Shown here: one piece after another, positions 1 through 8,210 of the stretch
Position numbering within the stretch: the stretch's first letter is position 1
Layout of the letters: the number at the start of each line of letters is the position of its first letter
NCBI GenBank assembly: GCA_013286235.1
Contig: JABDGE010000015.1
Location: 1 to 55,313 of the forward strand
Length of the DNA: 55,313 nucleotides
Direction of reading: 5' to 3'
Origin: Bacteroidota bacterium
Lineage (GTDB): Bacteria > Bacteroidota > Bacteroidia > Sphingobacteriales > Sphingobacteriaceae
Notes under the pieces: generated by a model
The model's database searches: none
Told to the model about the DNA's origin: nothing
The model's input: the letters and a program-made list of their open reading frames with translations, nothing else
Made by a program: the position numbers and the translations under genes

Positions 1-114
1 GCCCTGGAAAACTGAGGAACCCGTATGGCTATGGGCATATATCATACCCTGGCCTGCAACGAAGCAGATCAGTAAAATGCGTGCGCATAAAATATGATAT
101 TTGGATGTTTTCAA
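1..114 (-). CDS. secreted protein, N-terminal part only (window edge)
   Basis: The frame stays open from a TTG codon at 114 to the window edge, 38 codons. It encodes a charged N-terminus (KTSKYH), then a hydrophobic stretch (ILLICFVAG), then YAHSHTG, which looks like a Sec signal peptide. No in-frame ATG lies upstream, so TTG is the probable start; another TTG start is proposed at 14831 in this window. The mature protein lies outside the window and cannot be identified. It is divergent from the gene at 700. Confidence 0.5.
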   Translation of the reverse strand, partial: MKTSKYHILCARILLICFVAGQGMIYAHSHTGSSVFQG

Positions 115-699
115 GCCAGTAAATGAGTTATTTATAATAACCGAACAAAACTAATCATTAAAAGTTTAACCAAGTTGCACAAATGTAACATTTGATAATT
201 GCAATATGGTTGCTTTAATGCATTTGCACACTGATCATAGGTTATAGACGCTCGTTTCCGCGTTTCATTACAGGGGGGGGGGCAGAATTTTTATTTCTTA
301 GGATGCTTCGCAGAGACTTAGTTTCACTGCTGTTAGTTTTGTACATTTCAGAATTCGTGGTTCTTGTAAAGGAAACCGAAGTAATTCTTGTCCCCGGAAT
401 CAAAAGTCTCCCCTAAGTTTAGGGGAGATTTACAGGGGTACAAAGGACAGGCTATTAATGTTAGCAATCTTATACTCCATGTCTTGCTCATACCAAACTT
501 CATAGAACCAATTTCTTATTCGACTGTCCGCTACGTCTGGCTTAATTAGTCCGGGCTATTGCGGTAATGGATATTAATGCCAATATTTATTCGATGTTTC
601 CGGATACCTGAACGGTGTACCTTATTTTGGAGGCAAATCAGGATGGATTAATCGACGCTTAATTAATGCATCGAATAGAGCGATTATCTTGAAGATTCG
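115..699. other. non-coding stretch with poly-G tract and a perfect palindrome
   Basis: No gene is supported here. It holds the promoter region of the leftward gene at the edge, a run of ten G at 273-282, and a palindrome at 407-428 with arms TCTCCCCTAA and TTAGGGGAGA around a GT loop. Such CTCCCC/GGGGAG hairpins recur between genes of this phylum (recollection, not searched). The bases just before 700 are AT-rich and may hold the promoter of the next gene. Confidence 0.5.
407..428. repeat. perfect 10-bp inverted repeat (CTCCCCTAA hairpin)
   Basis: The arms TCTCCCCTAA (407-416) and TTAGGGGAGA (419-428) are perfect reverse complements separated by GT. No T tract follows, so it is not an obvious intrinsic terminator. 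It fits a dispersed intergenic palindrome. Confidence 0.7.
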
Positions 700-1284
700 A
701 TGATACATACATCAGAAGAAGTTAAGACACTGTCACATGTTATCGCTGTTAAAGGCATGAAAGAAGCGGAGTATTTCCCCGTGGACAGAGAATTTTTGAA
801 TCCTTATCTAATTCGTATATCTCAATTAAATCCGGTCGAATTTATTTTTCACAATCTTGAACGAGTAAATCCAACCTATACTAATATACTTTTTCTTTGC
901 TTACCAGAAGTGTGGGAAAACGTTGAGGTTGACGATCTGCTGTACATGATGAATAGCTTTTCAAATACATTTTCCTACTACACACTTATTCAATTTACTT
1001 ACAAATATCTGGAGATAGATATACTTCAGTTGATAATTAAACAGGCTGAAAAGAGTGAAGTTTATGGAGCCGTAAGAGAGTACCTACAAAACCAATGGAA
1101 TGTTATTATTAAATCCGAATACGAAAGAGTAGAATTAGAAGAAGGAGTAGAGCAAGAATACTTTCAGTACAACGCAAATCAATGGAATTATATTAAACAA
1201 AAGTTGTTATTAGATGAAAGGGTTAAACCAGCGCTAACGACTTACGATGGCCTGGAAGATTACATTTGGTCAATAGTTGAGTGA
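700..1284 (+). CDS. hypothetical protein, 194 aa
   Basis: I do not recognise this protein. It is acidic and rich in aromatic residues (many Y, F and W), has no signal peptide or membrane segment, and looks largely helical, with stretches such as ILQLIIKQAEKSEVYGAVREYL. No catalytic motif is visible. The frame is fully open from ATG to TGA with AT-rich codon use compared with the housekeeping genes here, which could reflect recent acquisition. It stands alone between two non-coding stretches that carry dispersed repeats. An immunity-like or regulatory role is possible but unsupported. Confidence 0.7.
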   Translation: MIHTSEEVKTLSHVIAVKGMKEAEYFPVDREFLNPYLIRISQLNPVEFIFHNLERVNPTYTNILFLCLPEVWENVEVDDLLYMMNSFSNTFSYYTLIQFTYKYLEIDILQLIIKQAEKSEVYGAVREYLQNQWNVIIKSEYERVELEEGVEQEYFQYNANQWNYIKQKLLLDERVKPALTTYDGLEDYIWSIVE

Positions 1285-1374
1285 TGGTCTGCCATAATCG
1301 TTGTTTCGAACGCTAACTAATCGACAAATATCGCTTGTTCCAATATTTCTGCGTTAGCGGATGGCGGGGACAGG

Positions 1375-1460
1375 TATTTTTACCTAAACGTCAGTCGCAG
1401 CATCTTTCGGACTTTCCCACTTTCGGACTAAACCAACTTTCCGGACTTTCCGGACTAAAC
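1375..1460 (+). repeat. GAAACGTCAGTCGCAG-type dispersed element, copy 1
   Basis: It has the lead TATTTTTACC, the diverged core TAAACGTCAGTCGCAG, CATCTTTCGG, then the word tail ACTTTCCCAC, TTTCGGAC, TTTCCGGAC. The tail ends 16 bases before the ATG at 1477, so it lies in that gene's 5' region. Confidence 0.8.
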
Positions 1461-1476
1461 CGTATCTTTACCGCAC

Positions 1477-1827
1477 ATGAAGCCCGCGGAAATCAATATA
1501 AAATTTAAGGCGCTGCAGGAGCGCATAGCAGAAGAATTTGATAACGAGAGACCGGATATCAAGGTACTGCTCTTCCTGATCGGTGTGCAGGAACTGGGCA
1601 AGGGGCCGAAGAAATTCAGCAAAAGGCAAAAAGAGGAATTGATGCATATTGCCACCTGCAAGCTGTTTAGCCTGATTGGCTTTTATGAGCTGGAAGGGCT
1701 GGACCAGGATGGCTGGCCGCACTGGAACCTGGTAAAACCTATCCCAAGTTATACGATCCTGGAACAGGAGATGCTGATGAAATCGCTGATTGTAAATTAT
1801 TTTGAAGAGCTGTGGGCCGTTGACTAA
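1477..1827 (+). CDS. conserved hypothetical protein, 116 aa
   Basis: A small soluble, mostly helical protein without signal peptide. It starts MKPAEINIKFKALQERIAEEF and ends in an acidic, tryptophan-containing tail (YFEELWAVD). I associate proteins of this look with Bacteroidota-only families of unknown function, but no domain name can be supported. The gene sits 22 bp before the cyclophilin gene in the same direction and may be co-transcribed with it. The start is set by the first ATG after the dispersed element upstream. Confidence 0.75.
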   Translation: MKPAEINIKFKALQERIAEEFDNERPDIKVLLFLIGVQELGKGPKKFSKRQKEELMHIATCKLFSLIGFYELEGLDQDGWPHWNLVKPIPSYTILEQEMLMKSLIVNYFEELWAVD

Positions 1828-1849
1828 TTTAGGCAGATAAAATTTTGTC

Positions 1850-2557
1850 ATGAAGAGATTATTTTCAATTGTATTGTTTTCATTGGCGGTCACTGCAGTG
1901 TTTGCCGGCGGACCGAAAAACCAATATGTACGTATCACCACCAGTTATGGACAGTGCATCATCCGTTTGTATAACCAAACGCCCAAACACCGCGACAATT
2001 TTATAAAGCTTGTTAAACAGGGGTTTTATAATGGCACCTTGTTTCACCGGGTGATACAGAACTTTATGATACAGGGCGGCGACCCTGATTCAAAAGACTC
2101 GGTAAAAGCAAAACCCGGCGCTGAATTGGGCAATGGGGATGTGGGCTATACCATTCCCGCCGAATTCCGCGACAGCCTGTTTCATAAACGCGGGGTGATT
2201 GCCGCCGCACGGGATGATAACCCGGCGAAGGCATCCAGCGGCTGCCAGTTTTATATTGTCGAGGGAAAGCGATTTAGCAACGGCAAATTAGACACGCTGG
2301 AGAACACCCGCTTAAAAGGGCATAAAATCCCGGAATGGCAAAGGGAATATTACCGTTCGGTGGGTGGAGTGCCGCATTTGGACCAGAATTATACCGTTTT
2401 TGGTGAGGTAGTGATGGGCATTGATATGGTCGACCGCATCGCCGCCGTAAAAACCGACGCCAGCGACCGGCCAAAGACGGATATATCCATGACAGTGGAA
2501 TTATTGAGTAAGAAGGAGTGTAAGGAGTTGGACTCTTTAACAGGAATAATTCAGTAA
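1850..2557 (+). CDS. secreted cyclophilin-type peptidyl-prolyl isomerase
   Basis: Catalyses cis-trans isomerisation of proline peptide bonds to help protein folding. Residues 1-19 form a signal peptide (MKRLFSIVLFSLAVTAVFA), which puts the enzyme in the periplasm or envelope. The cyclophilin fold follows: FHRVIQNFMIQGGDP (catalytic Arg and the Phe-Met-Gln-Gly core), then ASSGCQFYIVEG and LDQNYTVFGEVVMGIDMVDRIA. A roughly 30-residue insertion (FSNGKLDTLENTRLKGHKIPEW, part shown by its ends) lies before the last block, as in several Bacteroidota members. At 235 aa it is normal for the secreted subgroup. The next gene, exonuclease III, is 98 bp downstream behind a repeat-filled spacer. Confidence 0.93.
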   Translation: MKRLFSIVLFSLAVTAVFAGGPKNQYVRITTSYGQCIIRLYNQTPKHRDNFIKLVKQGFYNGTLFHRVIQNFMIQGGDPDSKDSVKAKPGAELGNGDVGYTIPAEFRDSLFHKRGVIAAARDDNPAKASSGCQFYIVEGKRFSNGKLDTLENTRLKGHKIPEWQREYYRSVGGVPHLDQNYTVFGEVVMGIDMVDRIAAVKTDASDRPKTDISMTVELLSKKECKELDSLTGIIQ

Positions 2558-2563
2558 TTTCCT

Positions 2564-2650
2564 ATTTCGGATTTTCGACTTGTGGATTTATTAAGACTTG
2601 GTATAGCTTCAAATTAAACATTCCGCATCGACAATCCGAATTCCGCAATC
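2564..2650. repeat. inverted array of degenerate 7-base words (element i)
   Basis: The left arm (2564-2589) is built of words like TTTCGGA and TTTTCGA. The right arm (2620-2650) carries the opposite orientation, ending CAATCCGAATTCCGCAATC. About 30 bp of unique sequence lies between. It fills the gap between two rightward genes. See the finding on inverted word arrays. Confidence 0.55.
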
Positions 2651-2655
2651 AATCA

Positions 2656-3429
2656 ATGAAGATCATCACATATAACGTAAACGGTATCCGCTCGGCGATG
2701 AGCAAAAATTGGCTGGCCTGGCTGCAGGCCACTGATGCAGATGTTGTTTGCCTTCAGGAAATTAAGGCTACGCCCGATGTGCTAACCGACCTGGTATTGG
2801 TTGAGCAACTGGGATATGAACACTACTGGTACCCCGCCGAAAAAAAGGGGTATAGCGGAACGGCGATATTCACCAAAAAAACACCCAAACACGTCGAGTA
2901 CGGCTGCGGGATCAGCGACTACGACCGGGAAGGCCGGAATATCCGGGCTGATTTTGACGAAGTATCGGTGATGAGCGTTTATTTTCCATCAGGGTCCAGC
3001 GGCGATGACCGGCAGGCATTTAAGTACCGGTTTTTAGATGAGTTTGGCAGGTACCTGGAATTGCTGCAATCGCAATGTCCAAAGTTGGTAGTATCCGGCG
3101 ATTACAATATTTGCCACCGTCCCATCGATATTCATAACCCCAAATCAAACGCCAACTCGTCCGGGTTTTTGCCGGAGGAGCGGGAATGGATGGAAAATTT
3201 CATCAACTCCGGGTACATAGACACTTTCAGGCATGTGAACAAAGAACCGCATAACTATACCTGGTGGAGTTTCCGGGCAAACTCGCGCGCCAAGAATTTG
3301 GGCTGGCGTATTGATTATAACATGGCCACGCGTTGCCTGGAACCAAATATTAAAAGGGCCTCCATTCTACCCGAGGCGAGGCACTCCGATCATTGCCCGG
3401 TGTTGCTGGAACTGGAATTTACCCCCTAA
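2656..3429 (+). CDS. xth: exodeoxyribonuclease III (AP endonuclease family)
   Basis: Cleaves DNA at abasic sites and degrades 3' ends in base excision repair, in the cytoplasm. At 257 aa it has the normal length. Family motifs are present in order: YNVNGIRS with the N-terminal Asn, CLQEIKA with the metal-binding Glu, YSGTAIFTKK, VVSGDYNICH with the catalytic Asp-x-Asn, a WWSFR segment, WRIDYNMAT, and HSDHCPV with the catalytic Asp-His pair at the C-terminus. The ATG directly follows the word array at 2564-2650. A CCCCCT/AGGGGG hairpin begins at the stop codon. Confidence 0.95.
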   Translation: MKIITYNVNGIRSAMSKNWLAWLQATDADVVCLQEIKATPDVLTDLVLVEQLGYEHYWYPAEKKGYSGTAIFTKKTPKHVEYGCGISDYDREGRNIRADFDEVSVMSVYFPSGSSGDDRQAFKYRFLDEFGRYLELLQSQCPKLVVSGDYNICHRPIDIHNPKSNANSSGFLPEEREWMENFINSGYIDTFRHVNKEPHNYTWWSFRANSRAKNLGWRIDYNMATRCLEPNIKRASILPEARHSDHCPVLLELEFTP

Positions 3430-3443
3430 CCCCCTGAAGGGGG
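3430..3443. terminator. CCCCCT-GA-AGGGGG hairpin just after xth
   Basis: A 6-bp perfect GC-rich stem with a two-base loop starts at the base after the xth stop codon. No T tract follows, so it may act as a 3' RNA-stabilising hairpin or be a dispersed palindrome rather than a classical terminator. Confidence 0.4.
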
Positions 3444-3770
3444 AACGATAATGGAATGCTTGGCTAACCTGACAAATCTGAATTATCAAAAGCAACTGGG
3501 CAGTTAGCAGTATTCCAAAACAGGCCGGACTTAAATAACCAAATAATTAACCCGAGTTCGATATAAATATTGAACTTTGCCCCATAGGGGCTACCCGTTT
3601 GTAGCAAATAGCAAAACAAAGCAATATTGCCCCGTCAGGGGCTACCCAATGAGCGAATAGTAAGTTCGTGAACAGACAAACACGAGCATGGATTCAGTTC
3701 TGCAAATCCAATAACCCAATACGACAGAGTTTTATAACATCGAACTCACGTTAATAAGGGCATACTCATT
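3444..3770. repeat. non-coding spacer with a pair of GCCCC/GGGGC palindromes
   Basis: No gene is supported. Two related units occur 50 bp apart: GCCCCATAGGGGCTACCC (3579-3596) and GCCCCGTCAGGGGCTACCC (3629-3647). Each has a 5-bp GCCCC/GGGGC stem followed by TACCC. They look like tandem copies of one dispersed palindromic repeat. The promoter of the HicB-like gene must lie between 3650 and 3770. Confidence 0.6.
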
Positions 3771-4228
3771 ATGGAAAATAATATAACCGTCAATATCTAT
3801 TATTCCGGGCACAATTTTTCCGCATTTGTACCATTGTTACCGGGCTGTGTTGCTACCGGCGCTACGCCGAAAGAAATAAATCAGCATATCAAAGAGGCTG
3901 TCGAACTGCACGTTAAAAGCAGTTTGGAAGATGGCGACGAAATTCCGCAAGTCTTTCGCCAGGCTTACGAGTTAGATTATCACTTTGATACTAAAGGCCT
4001 TTTGAATTACTATAAAGGAATATTCACAAAGACGGCGCTGGTATTAATTCAAAACAACTGCGCCATTACGCCTCAGGCACAAAAAAGCCGCGCAAGGCGC
4101 AGATTGAAAAATTAGAAAGCGCTTTTCACGAGCTTGGCCGGAAACTGATAGAAGTAAAATTGTTATTTGTACCGAAACGTCGGTCGCACCCTCTTCGGAA
4201 CTTTACTGAATTCCCGACTTCTATATGA
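3771..4228 (+). pseudogene. HicB-like antitoxin, frameshifted
   Basis: Frame 1 from ATG 3771 gives a HicB N-terminal fold: INVNIYYSGHNFSAF is approximated by NITVNIYYSGHNFSAFVP, then LLPGCVATGATPKEINQHI and ELDYHFDTKGLLNYY. After FTKTAL (about 4040) that frame turns into an arginine-rich tail ending at 4115. The frame starting at 4043 instead reads INSKQLRHYASGTKKPRKAQ followed by IEKLESAFHELGRKLIEV, a helix-turn-helix-like tail typical of Bacteroidota solitary HicB proteins. So 3n+1 bases are missing near 4040-4043. No HicA gene is adjacent. The shifted frame ends at 4228 inside a dispersed element that overruns the original C-terminus. A sequencing error cannot be excluded. Confidence 0.75.
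4160..4222 (+). repeat. GAAACGTCAGTCGCAG-type dispersed element, copy 2 (degenerate)
   Basis: The sequence TTGTACCGAAACGTCGGTCG, then a weak CTCTTCGG match and a TTCCCGACTT tail. It lies head to tail with copy 3 and overlaps the end of the HicB-like pseudogene. Confidence 0.6.
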
Positions 4229-4308
4229 CTGGAGTTATTTTCTACCGAAACGTCAGTCGCAGCGTCTTTCGGTCCCGATAGCTATCGGGATTCGGACTTC
4301 CCGACTTA
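4223..4308 (+). repeat. GAAACGTCAGTCGCAG-type dispersed element, copy 3
   Basis: Full copy: ATATGACTGGAGTTATTTTC lead, ACCGAAACGTCAGTCGCAGC core, GTCTTTCGG, the 18-bp palindrome TCCCGATAGCTATCGGGA (4273-4290), then TTCGGACTTCCCGACTTAA. The tail ends one base before the stop codon of the leftward oxidoreductase gene. Confidence 0.85.
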
Positions 4309-4309
4309 A

Positions 4310-5821
4310 CTACAACTTCACTTCACCCCAGCCTTCGCGGTAAGTGCGCCTTATAAACTGGTTGGCCGGCTCGTAGTTGGTTACCCGTTTGTTTTCGCCG
4401 TCCCATTTTAAACCCACATAGCGACCGCTGAACTTGTAGCCTTCCATGTTGCCGTAAACAGGATCGTTTCGTTTTATCTTTTCCTGGATATCGAAGCTGC
4501 GCAGCAACAGGTTACCCAATAATACGGTTTCCGTGAGCGGCCCGGCATAACCTTCAAAAGGCGAATCTACCTCCATTTTGCCGTACCCCGCGATGGCAGC
4601 ATCCACCCATTGCCACCAATGGCCATCCATACCGCCCGGTACCCGGGCATATTTTTCGGGAATGCTTACATCTTTATTTAATGAAAGCGGCAAAAGCCTT
4701 GGGTGACTGCCACCCCAGCCGCAGGAAACTTTCCCTTTTGTTCCGATGAACAGGGTGCAGCCTTCGAAATCGTTTTCGCCGGGGAAATCGCCCAGCGCTT
4801 CGTTCATATTCACATCCGGGTCGAGTTCGGGCAGGCGGTCGGGCGTCATGCCCCCATCCATCCAGTGCAGCTCGAGCGGCTTGCCGTTTTTTAACGTAAA
4901 ATCAAATTTAATATGACTGGAAACAGGCCCGCTTTCGGGGAAAATTCCCTCCTTAAAAATGCCGGTATAAACGGTGCTGGCACTCCCGGAAATCTCGGTC
5001 GGGTAGCCCAATCCAAGCAATTTGAACGGCGGCCCCATAATATGGCAGCCCATATCACCCAGGGCGCCGGTACCAAACTGCCACCAGCCGCGCCAATTAA
5101 AAGGCACCAGGTTGTCAATATAATCTACGTATTGTGCGGTTCCAAGCCACAGGTCCCATTTCAATTCGGATGGCACGGGTGGTTTTGTTGCCGGCCATGA
5201 AATGCCCTGCGGCCAAACAGGCCTGTCAGTCCAGCAGTAAACTTTTTCGATCTCGCCTATCAACCCGGCCTCAAACCATTCGCGCAGGGTGCGCATGCCA
5301 TCGCAGGACGCGCCCTGGTCGCCCATCTGCGTAACTACCTTGTATTTTTTCGATGCCTCTGTTAATACCCTCGCTTCGTAAACATCATGCGTTAGCGGTT
5401 TTTGCAGGTATAAGTGTTTGTGCAGCTGCATGGCGCTCAGGCCAACGATGGCATGGTTATGGTCAGGGATAGCTACGGTAACCGCATCAAAATTTTTGCC
5501 TTCCTTATCAAACATTTCACGCCAGTCATGGTAAAATTTCGCTTTAGGGAACTGCTTGCGTCGTTCGGCGGCGGGGCGTTCGTCAACGTCGCACAGAAAG
5601 GCTATCTCGGCATTCTTTTTTGGCGCGGTAGCAAAATGGTGAATGTCGTTTTCGGCTTCGCCACCCGTGCCGACTGCGGCTATGTATAACTTATCGCTTG
5701 GCGCTGTATAACCTTTGCCCAAAACAAAGCGGGGTACGATATAAAAACCCGCCGCCGCTACCGCGCTTTTTTTAAGGAAATCGCCACGGCTGATGGTGCC
5801 TGTTTTTTGAGTTTCTTTCAT
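4310..5821 (-). CDS. Gfo/Idh/MocA family oxidoreductase, Tat-exported
   Basis: NAD(P)-dependent sugar oxidoreductase fold. The N-terminus carries a Tat-like signal (SRGDFLKKSAVAAAGFYIV), implying export with a bound cofactor. The Rossmann domain follows: KLYIAAVGTGGEAEND for the nucleotide loop, FLCDVDE, then VAIPDHNHAIVGLSAMQLHK and LQKPLTHDV, the diverged EKP motif. The C-terminal half is the Gfo/Idh/MocA substrate domain, with WRGWWQFGTGALGDMGCHIM. At 503 aa it is in the range of the long Tat-type subfamily found in Bacteroidota and Planctomycetota. It is 10 bp downstream of the DUF1080 gene, so the two form an operon. The substrate is probably an exported glycoside or keto-sugar (inference). 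Confidence 0.9.
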   Translation of the reverse strand: MKETQKTGTISRGDFLKKSAVAAAGFYIVPRFVLGKGYTAPSDKLYIAAVGTGGEAENDIHHFATAPKKNAEIAFLCDVDERPAAERRKQFPKAKFYHDWREMFDKEGKNFDAVTVAIPDHNHAIVGLSAMQLHKHLYLQKPLTHDVYEARVLTEASKKYKVVTQMGDQGASCDGMRTLREWFEAGLIGEIEKVYCWTDRPVWPQGISWPATKPPVPSELKWDLWLGTAQYVDYIDNLVPFNWRGWWQFGTGALGDMGCHIMGPPFKLLGLGYPTEISGSASTVYTGIFKEGIFPESGPVSSHIKFDFTLKNGKPLELHWMDGGMTPDRLPELDPDVNMNEALGDFPGENDFEGCTLFIGTKGKVSCGWGGSHPRLLPLSLNKDVSIPEKYARVPGGMDGHWWQWVDAAIAGYGKMEVDSPFEGYAGPLTETVLLGNLLLRSFDIQEKIKRNDPVYGNMEGYKFSGRYVGLKWDGENKRVTNYEPANQFIRRTYREGWGEVKL

Positions 5822-5831
5822 GGCCTGCTGG

Positions 5832-6569
5832 TTATTTTAAGTGCAATGGACGTACGGCAACTTCTTTAAAAAACACCACATCATCGTCGCCATGGTTCTG
5901 CAAGCCGATATACCCATAGTTCGGCCGCAGCCCGCGAAAGGGTTCATAGTCAAATTTTCGTTCAGGAACCGGATCGCCCTCGGTAAAATCAGTAACCAAT
6001 TCGCCATTTACATAAACAATGGTGCGCGGCCCGTCGAGGGTGATTTCCATCACGTTCCATTCAGGACCGGGACGGCCGGGCTTCGAATGCGGCTTGGTCA
6101 ATGAGTAAAGGCCGCCTGTAATGTGGTATTCATCCTCGCCCGAGGTTTCCGGGTGATTGTCGATCTGCACTTCGTAGCCATAAAATACAGGCATCCACGC
6201 CTCCCGCGGCTCAATCGGTATGCGGATAAAAAAGCCGGAGTTGCTGTTGAACTTTTGCATTTTATAAACTACGCGGATAACGCAATCGCCGAATTTTTCC
6301 CTGGTCCAGTAGCACAGGCCCATACCACCATGGCTGGCTGTCAGCCCGTTTTCCACGTAACGCATGCCCGGACCAACCTGCTTCCACCCCTCAAGGTCCT
6401 TGCCGTTAAATAATTGCCGCCAGCCGCTGTCAACAAACGCTTGTTTTATAACAGTGTGCACTCTTTTGACTGCTTTGTCCTTTTTTAGCAGAAATGAGCT
6501 GCTGCAAAGTAGGAATGCGGGCATAGTAAGGAATAAACACAAAGCCCGGAAAGTGATTTTTCGGTTCAT
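5832..6569 (-). CDS. DUF1080 (3-keto-disaccharide hydrolase domain) protein
   Basis: A concanavalin-like beta-sandwich of the family named for 3-keto-disaccharide hydrolase. The N-terminus is hydrophobic (LCLFLTMPAFLLCSSSF) and acts as signal peptide, possibly with a lipobox-like cysteine. Domain hallmarks: WRQLFNGKDLEGWKQVG at the start, NSNSGFFIRIP in the core, YEVQIDNHPE, EWNVMEITLDG and the closing GYIGLQNHGDDDVVFFKEV. At 245 aa it is of normal length. It is the first gene of a two-gene operon with the Tat oxidoreductase (10 bp gap), consistent with oxidation to a 3-keto-glycoside and subsequent cleavage. A palindrome TCCCGATAGCTATCGGGA lies 23 bp upstream of its start. Confidence 0.9.
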   Translation of the reverse strand: MNRKITFRALCLFLTMPAFLLCSSSFLLKKDKAVKRVHTVIKQAFVDSGWRQLFNGKDLEGWKQVGPGMRYVENGLTASHGGMGLCYWTREKFGDCVIRVVYKMQKFNSNSGFFIRIPIEPREAWMPVFYGYEVQIDNHPETSGEDEYHITGGLYSLTKPHSKPGRPGPEWNVMEITLDGPRTIVYVNGELVTDFTEGDPVPERKFDYEPFRGLRPNYGYIGLQNHGDDDVVFFKEVAVRPLHLK

Positions 6570-6591
6570 AATTGATTTTGTTAGGGATGAG

Positions 6592-6609
6592 TCCCGATAG
6601 CTATCGGGA
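6592..6609. repeat. TCCCGATAGCTATCGGGA palindrome, free-standing copy
   Basis: A perfect 18-bp palindrome between the divergent genes at 6569 and 6760. The same word occurs inside dispersed element copy 3 (4273-4290) and at 22558-22575, and degenerately at 10411-10428. Confidence 0.8.
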
Positions 6610-6759
6610 TGAGATGTGAAGCAAATCAGTTCTCAAACCGGTTAATATTGGCGATTAAAATTAACGTTATTTATCAAAATCCGCAATAAGATTTAACCCG
6701 GCGATTTTTTGAATGTAAGCGTGCCGGATATTTATATTGCAGCTGAATTTTATTGCCTG

Positions 6760-7896
6760 ATGAAAAAAACTTTGTTGCTGACTGTATGCCTGGTTTGGAG
6801 CATTATTTCGGCTGTTTACAGTCGCCCGCTTATCGATTCGTTAACCAAAAAACGATTGTTTACCGCACTGAATGCCTTCCTCGTGGCCAAAGAAGGTCCA
6901 AATAAGGAAAATAAATTTGTTTTAAAGCAGGACTTATTGTCAATGTCGGCCCTGATCGACGAGATGAAGGGGATGGATAAAAATGTCAAACTTAAGGATA
7001 ACAATTACTACCGCTCCTATCTCACTAATATCGTCGACTTAAACAAGAACAGCTTTTTGGTGCAGGTTTCCTATATCGGCATCAACGACAAAGCTGCCGT
7101 ACTCCGGGCAAGCTTCAGGCTTATTGCCCGGAAACAGGATACCAGCTTTTACTTTTCTGCCCCCCTCGAACAAAATACGCTCGCCTGGAAAGCCAAAAAG
7201 ATAGGCAACATCAACTTTCATTTCAAAGATACTTTGGATCTGAACGAAGCAAAGGCCTACCTGAAGTTTGTTGATTTTTGCGACAAGAAGCTGGATGTGA
7301 AGCCCGAGCCGATAGAATATTATGAGTGTGACAACTTTCCCGAGACGCTGCAAATTTTAGGCGTGGATTACAAATCTGATTATAACGGGATCAAATACGA
7401 CGACATTACCTCGCACGAAAATAACGCAACACTCGAAATAAGCGGCGGCTATACCGCCGCCCAGCGTTTTGATCGTCACGATCTTTGGCACGACAGGCTG
7501 CATATGGTAATGCCGGTAGATAGTATAAACCGCCCTGTCGACGAAGGCTGCGCGTACCTGTATGGGGGCAGCTGGGGTAAAACCTGGCCCGAAGTGCTGG
7601 CTCTGTTTAAAAAATACGTCGCAGACCATCCCGATGCCGATTGGCTTAAATTATACGGGGAAAGCACGAACTTTTATACAGAAGGGCAGAAAACCTTTAA
7701 GGTGGACTATATACTTAATGCCCTTATTGTGCAAAAGATTGACAGGGAAAAGGGCTTTGCTCCTGTTAAAGCGCTTTTGAGCTGCGGGAAGCGCGAGCCC
7801 GGCGATGAGAATTATTTTAAGGTTTTGGAAAAGGTGTGCGGCATCACAAAGGCGAATTTTAATGATTCAATTCGGGGGTTGATAAAGCAGAATTGA
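6760..7896 (+). CDS. secreted protein with a zincin-like HDxxH motif
   Basis: I do not recognise a named family. The signal peptide MKKTLLLTVCLVWSIISAVYS supports the ATG at 6760 over the ATG at 6709, which would add 17 residues before it. The C-terminal third contains RHDLWHDRLHMV followed about 20 residues later by DEGCAYLYGGSWG, which resembles a gluzincin HExxH helix with a downstream Glu helix, but with Asp in place of the first Glu. The middle part is beta-rich with many aromatic residues. It may be a metallopeptidase-like enzyme or an inactive relative. It faces the decayed toxin gene on the other strand, with 6 bp between their ends. Confidence 0.75.
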   Translation: MKKTLLLTVCLVWSIISAVYSRPLIDSLTKKRLFTALNAFLVAKEGPNKENKFVLKQDLLSMSALIDEMKGMDKNVKLKDNNYYRSYLTNIVDLNKNSFLVQVSYIGINDKAAVLRASFRLIARKQDTSFYFSAPLEQNTLAWKAKKIGNINFHFKDTLDLNEAKAYLKFVDFCDKKLDVKPEPIEYYECDNFPETLQILGVDYKSDYNGIKYDDITSHENNATLEISGGYTAAQRFDRHDLWHDRLHMVMPVDSINRPVDEGCAYLYGGSWGKTWPEVLALFKKYVADHPDADWLKLYGESTNFYTEGQKTFKVDYILNALIVQKIDREKGFAPVKALLSCGKREPGDENYFKVLEKVCGITKANFNDSIRGLIKQN

Positions 7897-7902
7897 GGTT
7901 AG

Positions 7903-8210
7903 CTATTTTGGCCACTTCGCATCATCCATCCTATTATCAAGCACCGCAACAATCGATATGGTGTTGGTTAAATACGTGTAAAATACCGACAGTTGTTTGC
8001 TCAAAACAGCCCGCCGGATTTTCTTATTACTTTCAATTAAAGGATATAGGTCGGGAATGTGGCAACAACGGCCTCAAAATCACTTAGCAAGTTATAAAGC
8101 TTGTTAACTTCCCTTTGAGTAAACTTGTAGAGTAAATAATCTCGTATTGTCCGTACATCCGCAAGCGATCTTTTTGAATATACTACTATAAGTAATTCAT
8201 TATCTGCCAT
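7903..8210 (-). pseudogene. RelE/ParE-type toxin, frameshifted
   Basis: From ATG 8210 the frame reads ELLIVVYSKRSLADVRTI, then LYNLLSDFEAVVATFP, and meets a TAA after 53 codons. Shifting by one base there restores LYPLIESNKKIRRAVLSKQL and then SVFYTYLTNTISIVAVLDNR, ending in WPK before TAG at 7905-7903. One missing G near 8050-8054 would restore FPDLYPL, so the lesion is a single-base loss or a base-calling error. The joined product of about 102 aa has the normal length for a ParE/RelE toxin. Its ATG overlaps the last codons of the antitoxin gene by 11 bp, the usual operon layout. Confidence 0.8.

Noticed and set aside
7893..8087. 64-codon frame after the zincin-like gene
   Set aside because: It overlaps the antisense of the broken RelE gene, whose motifs are much clearer.
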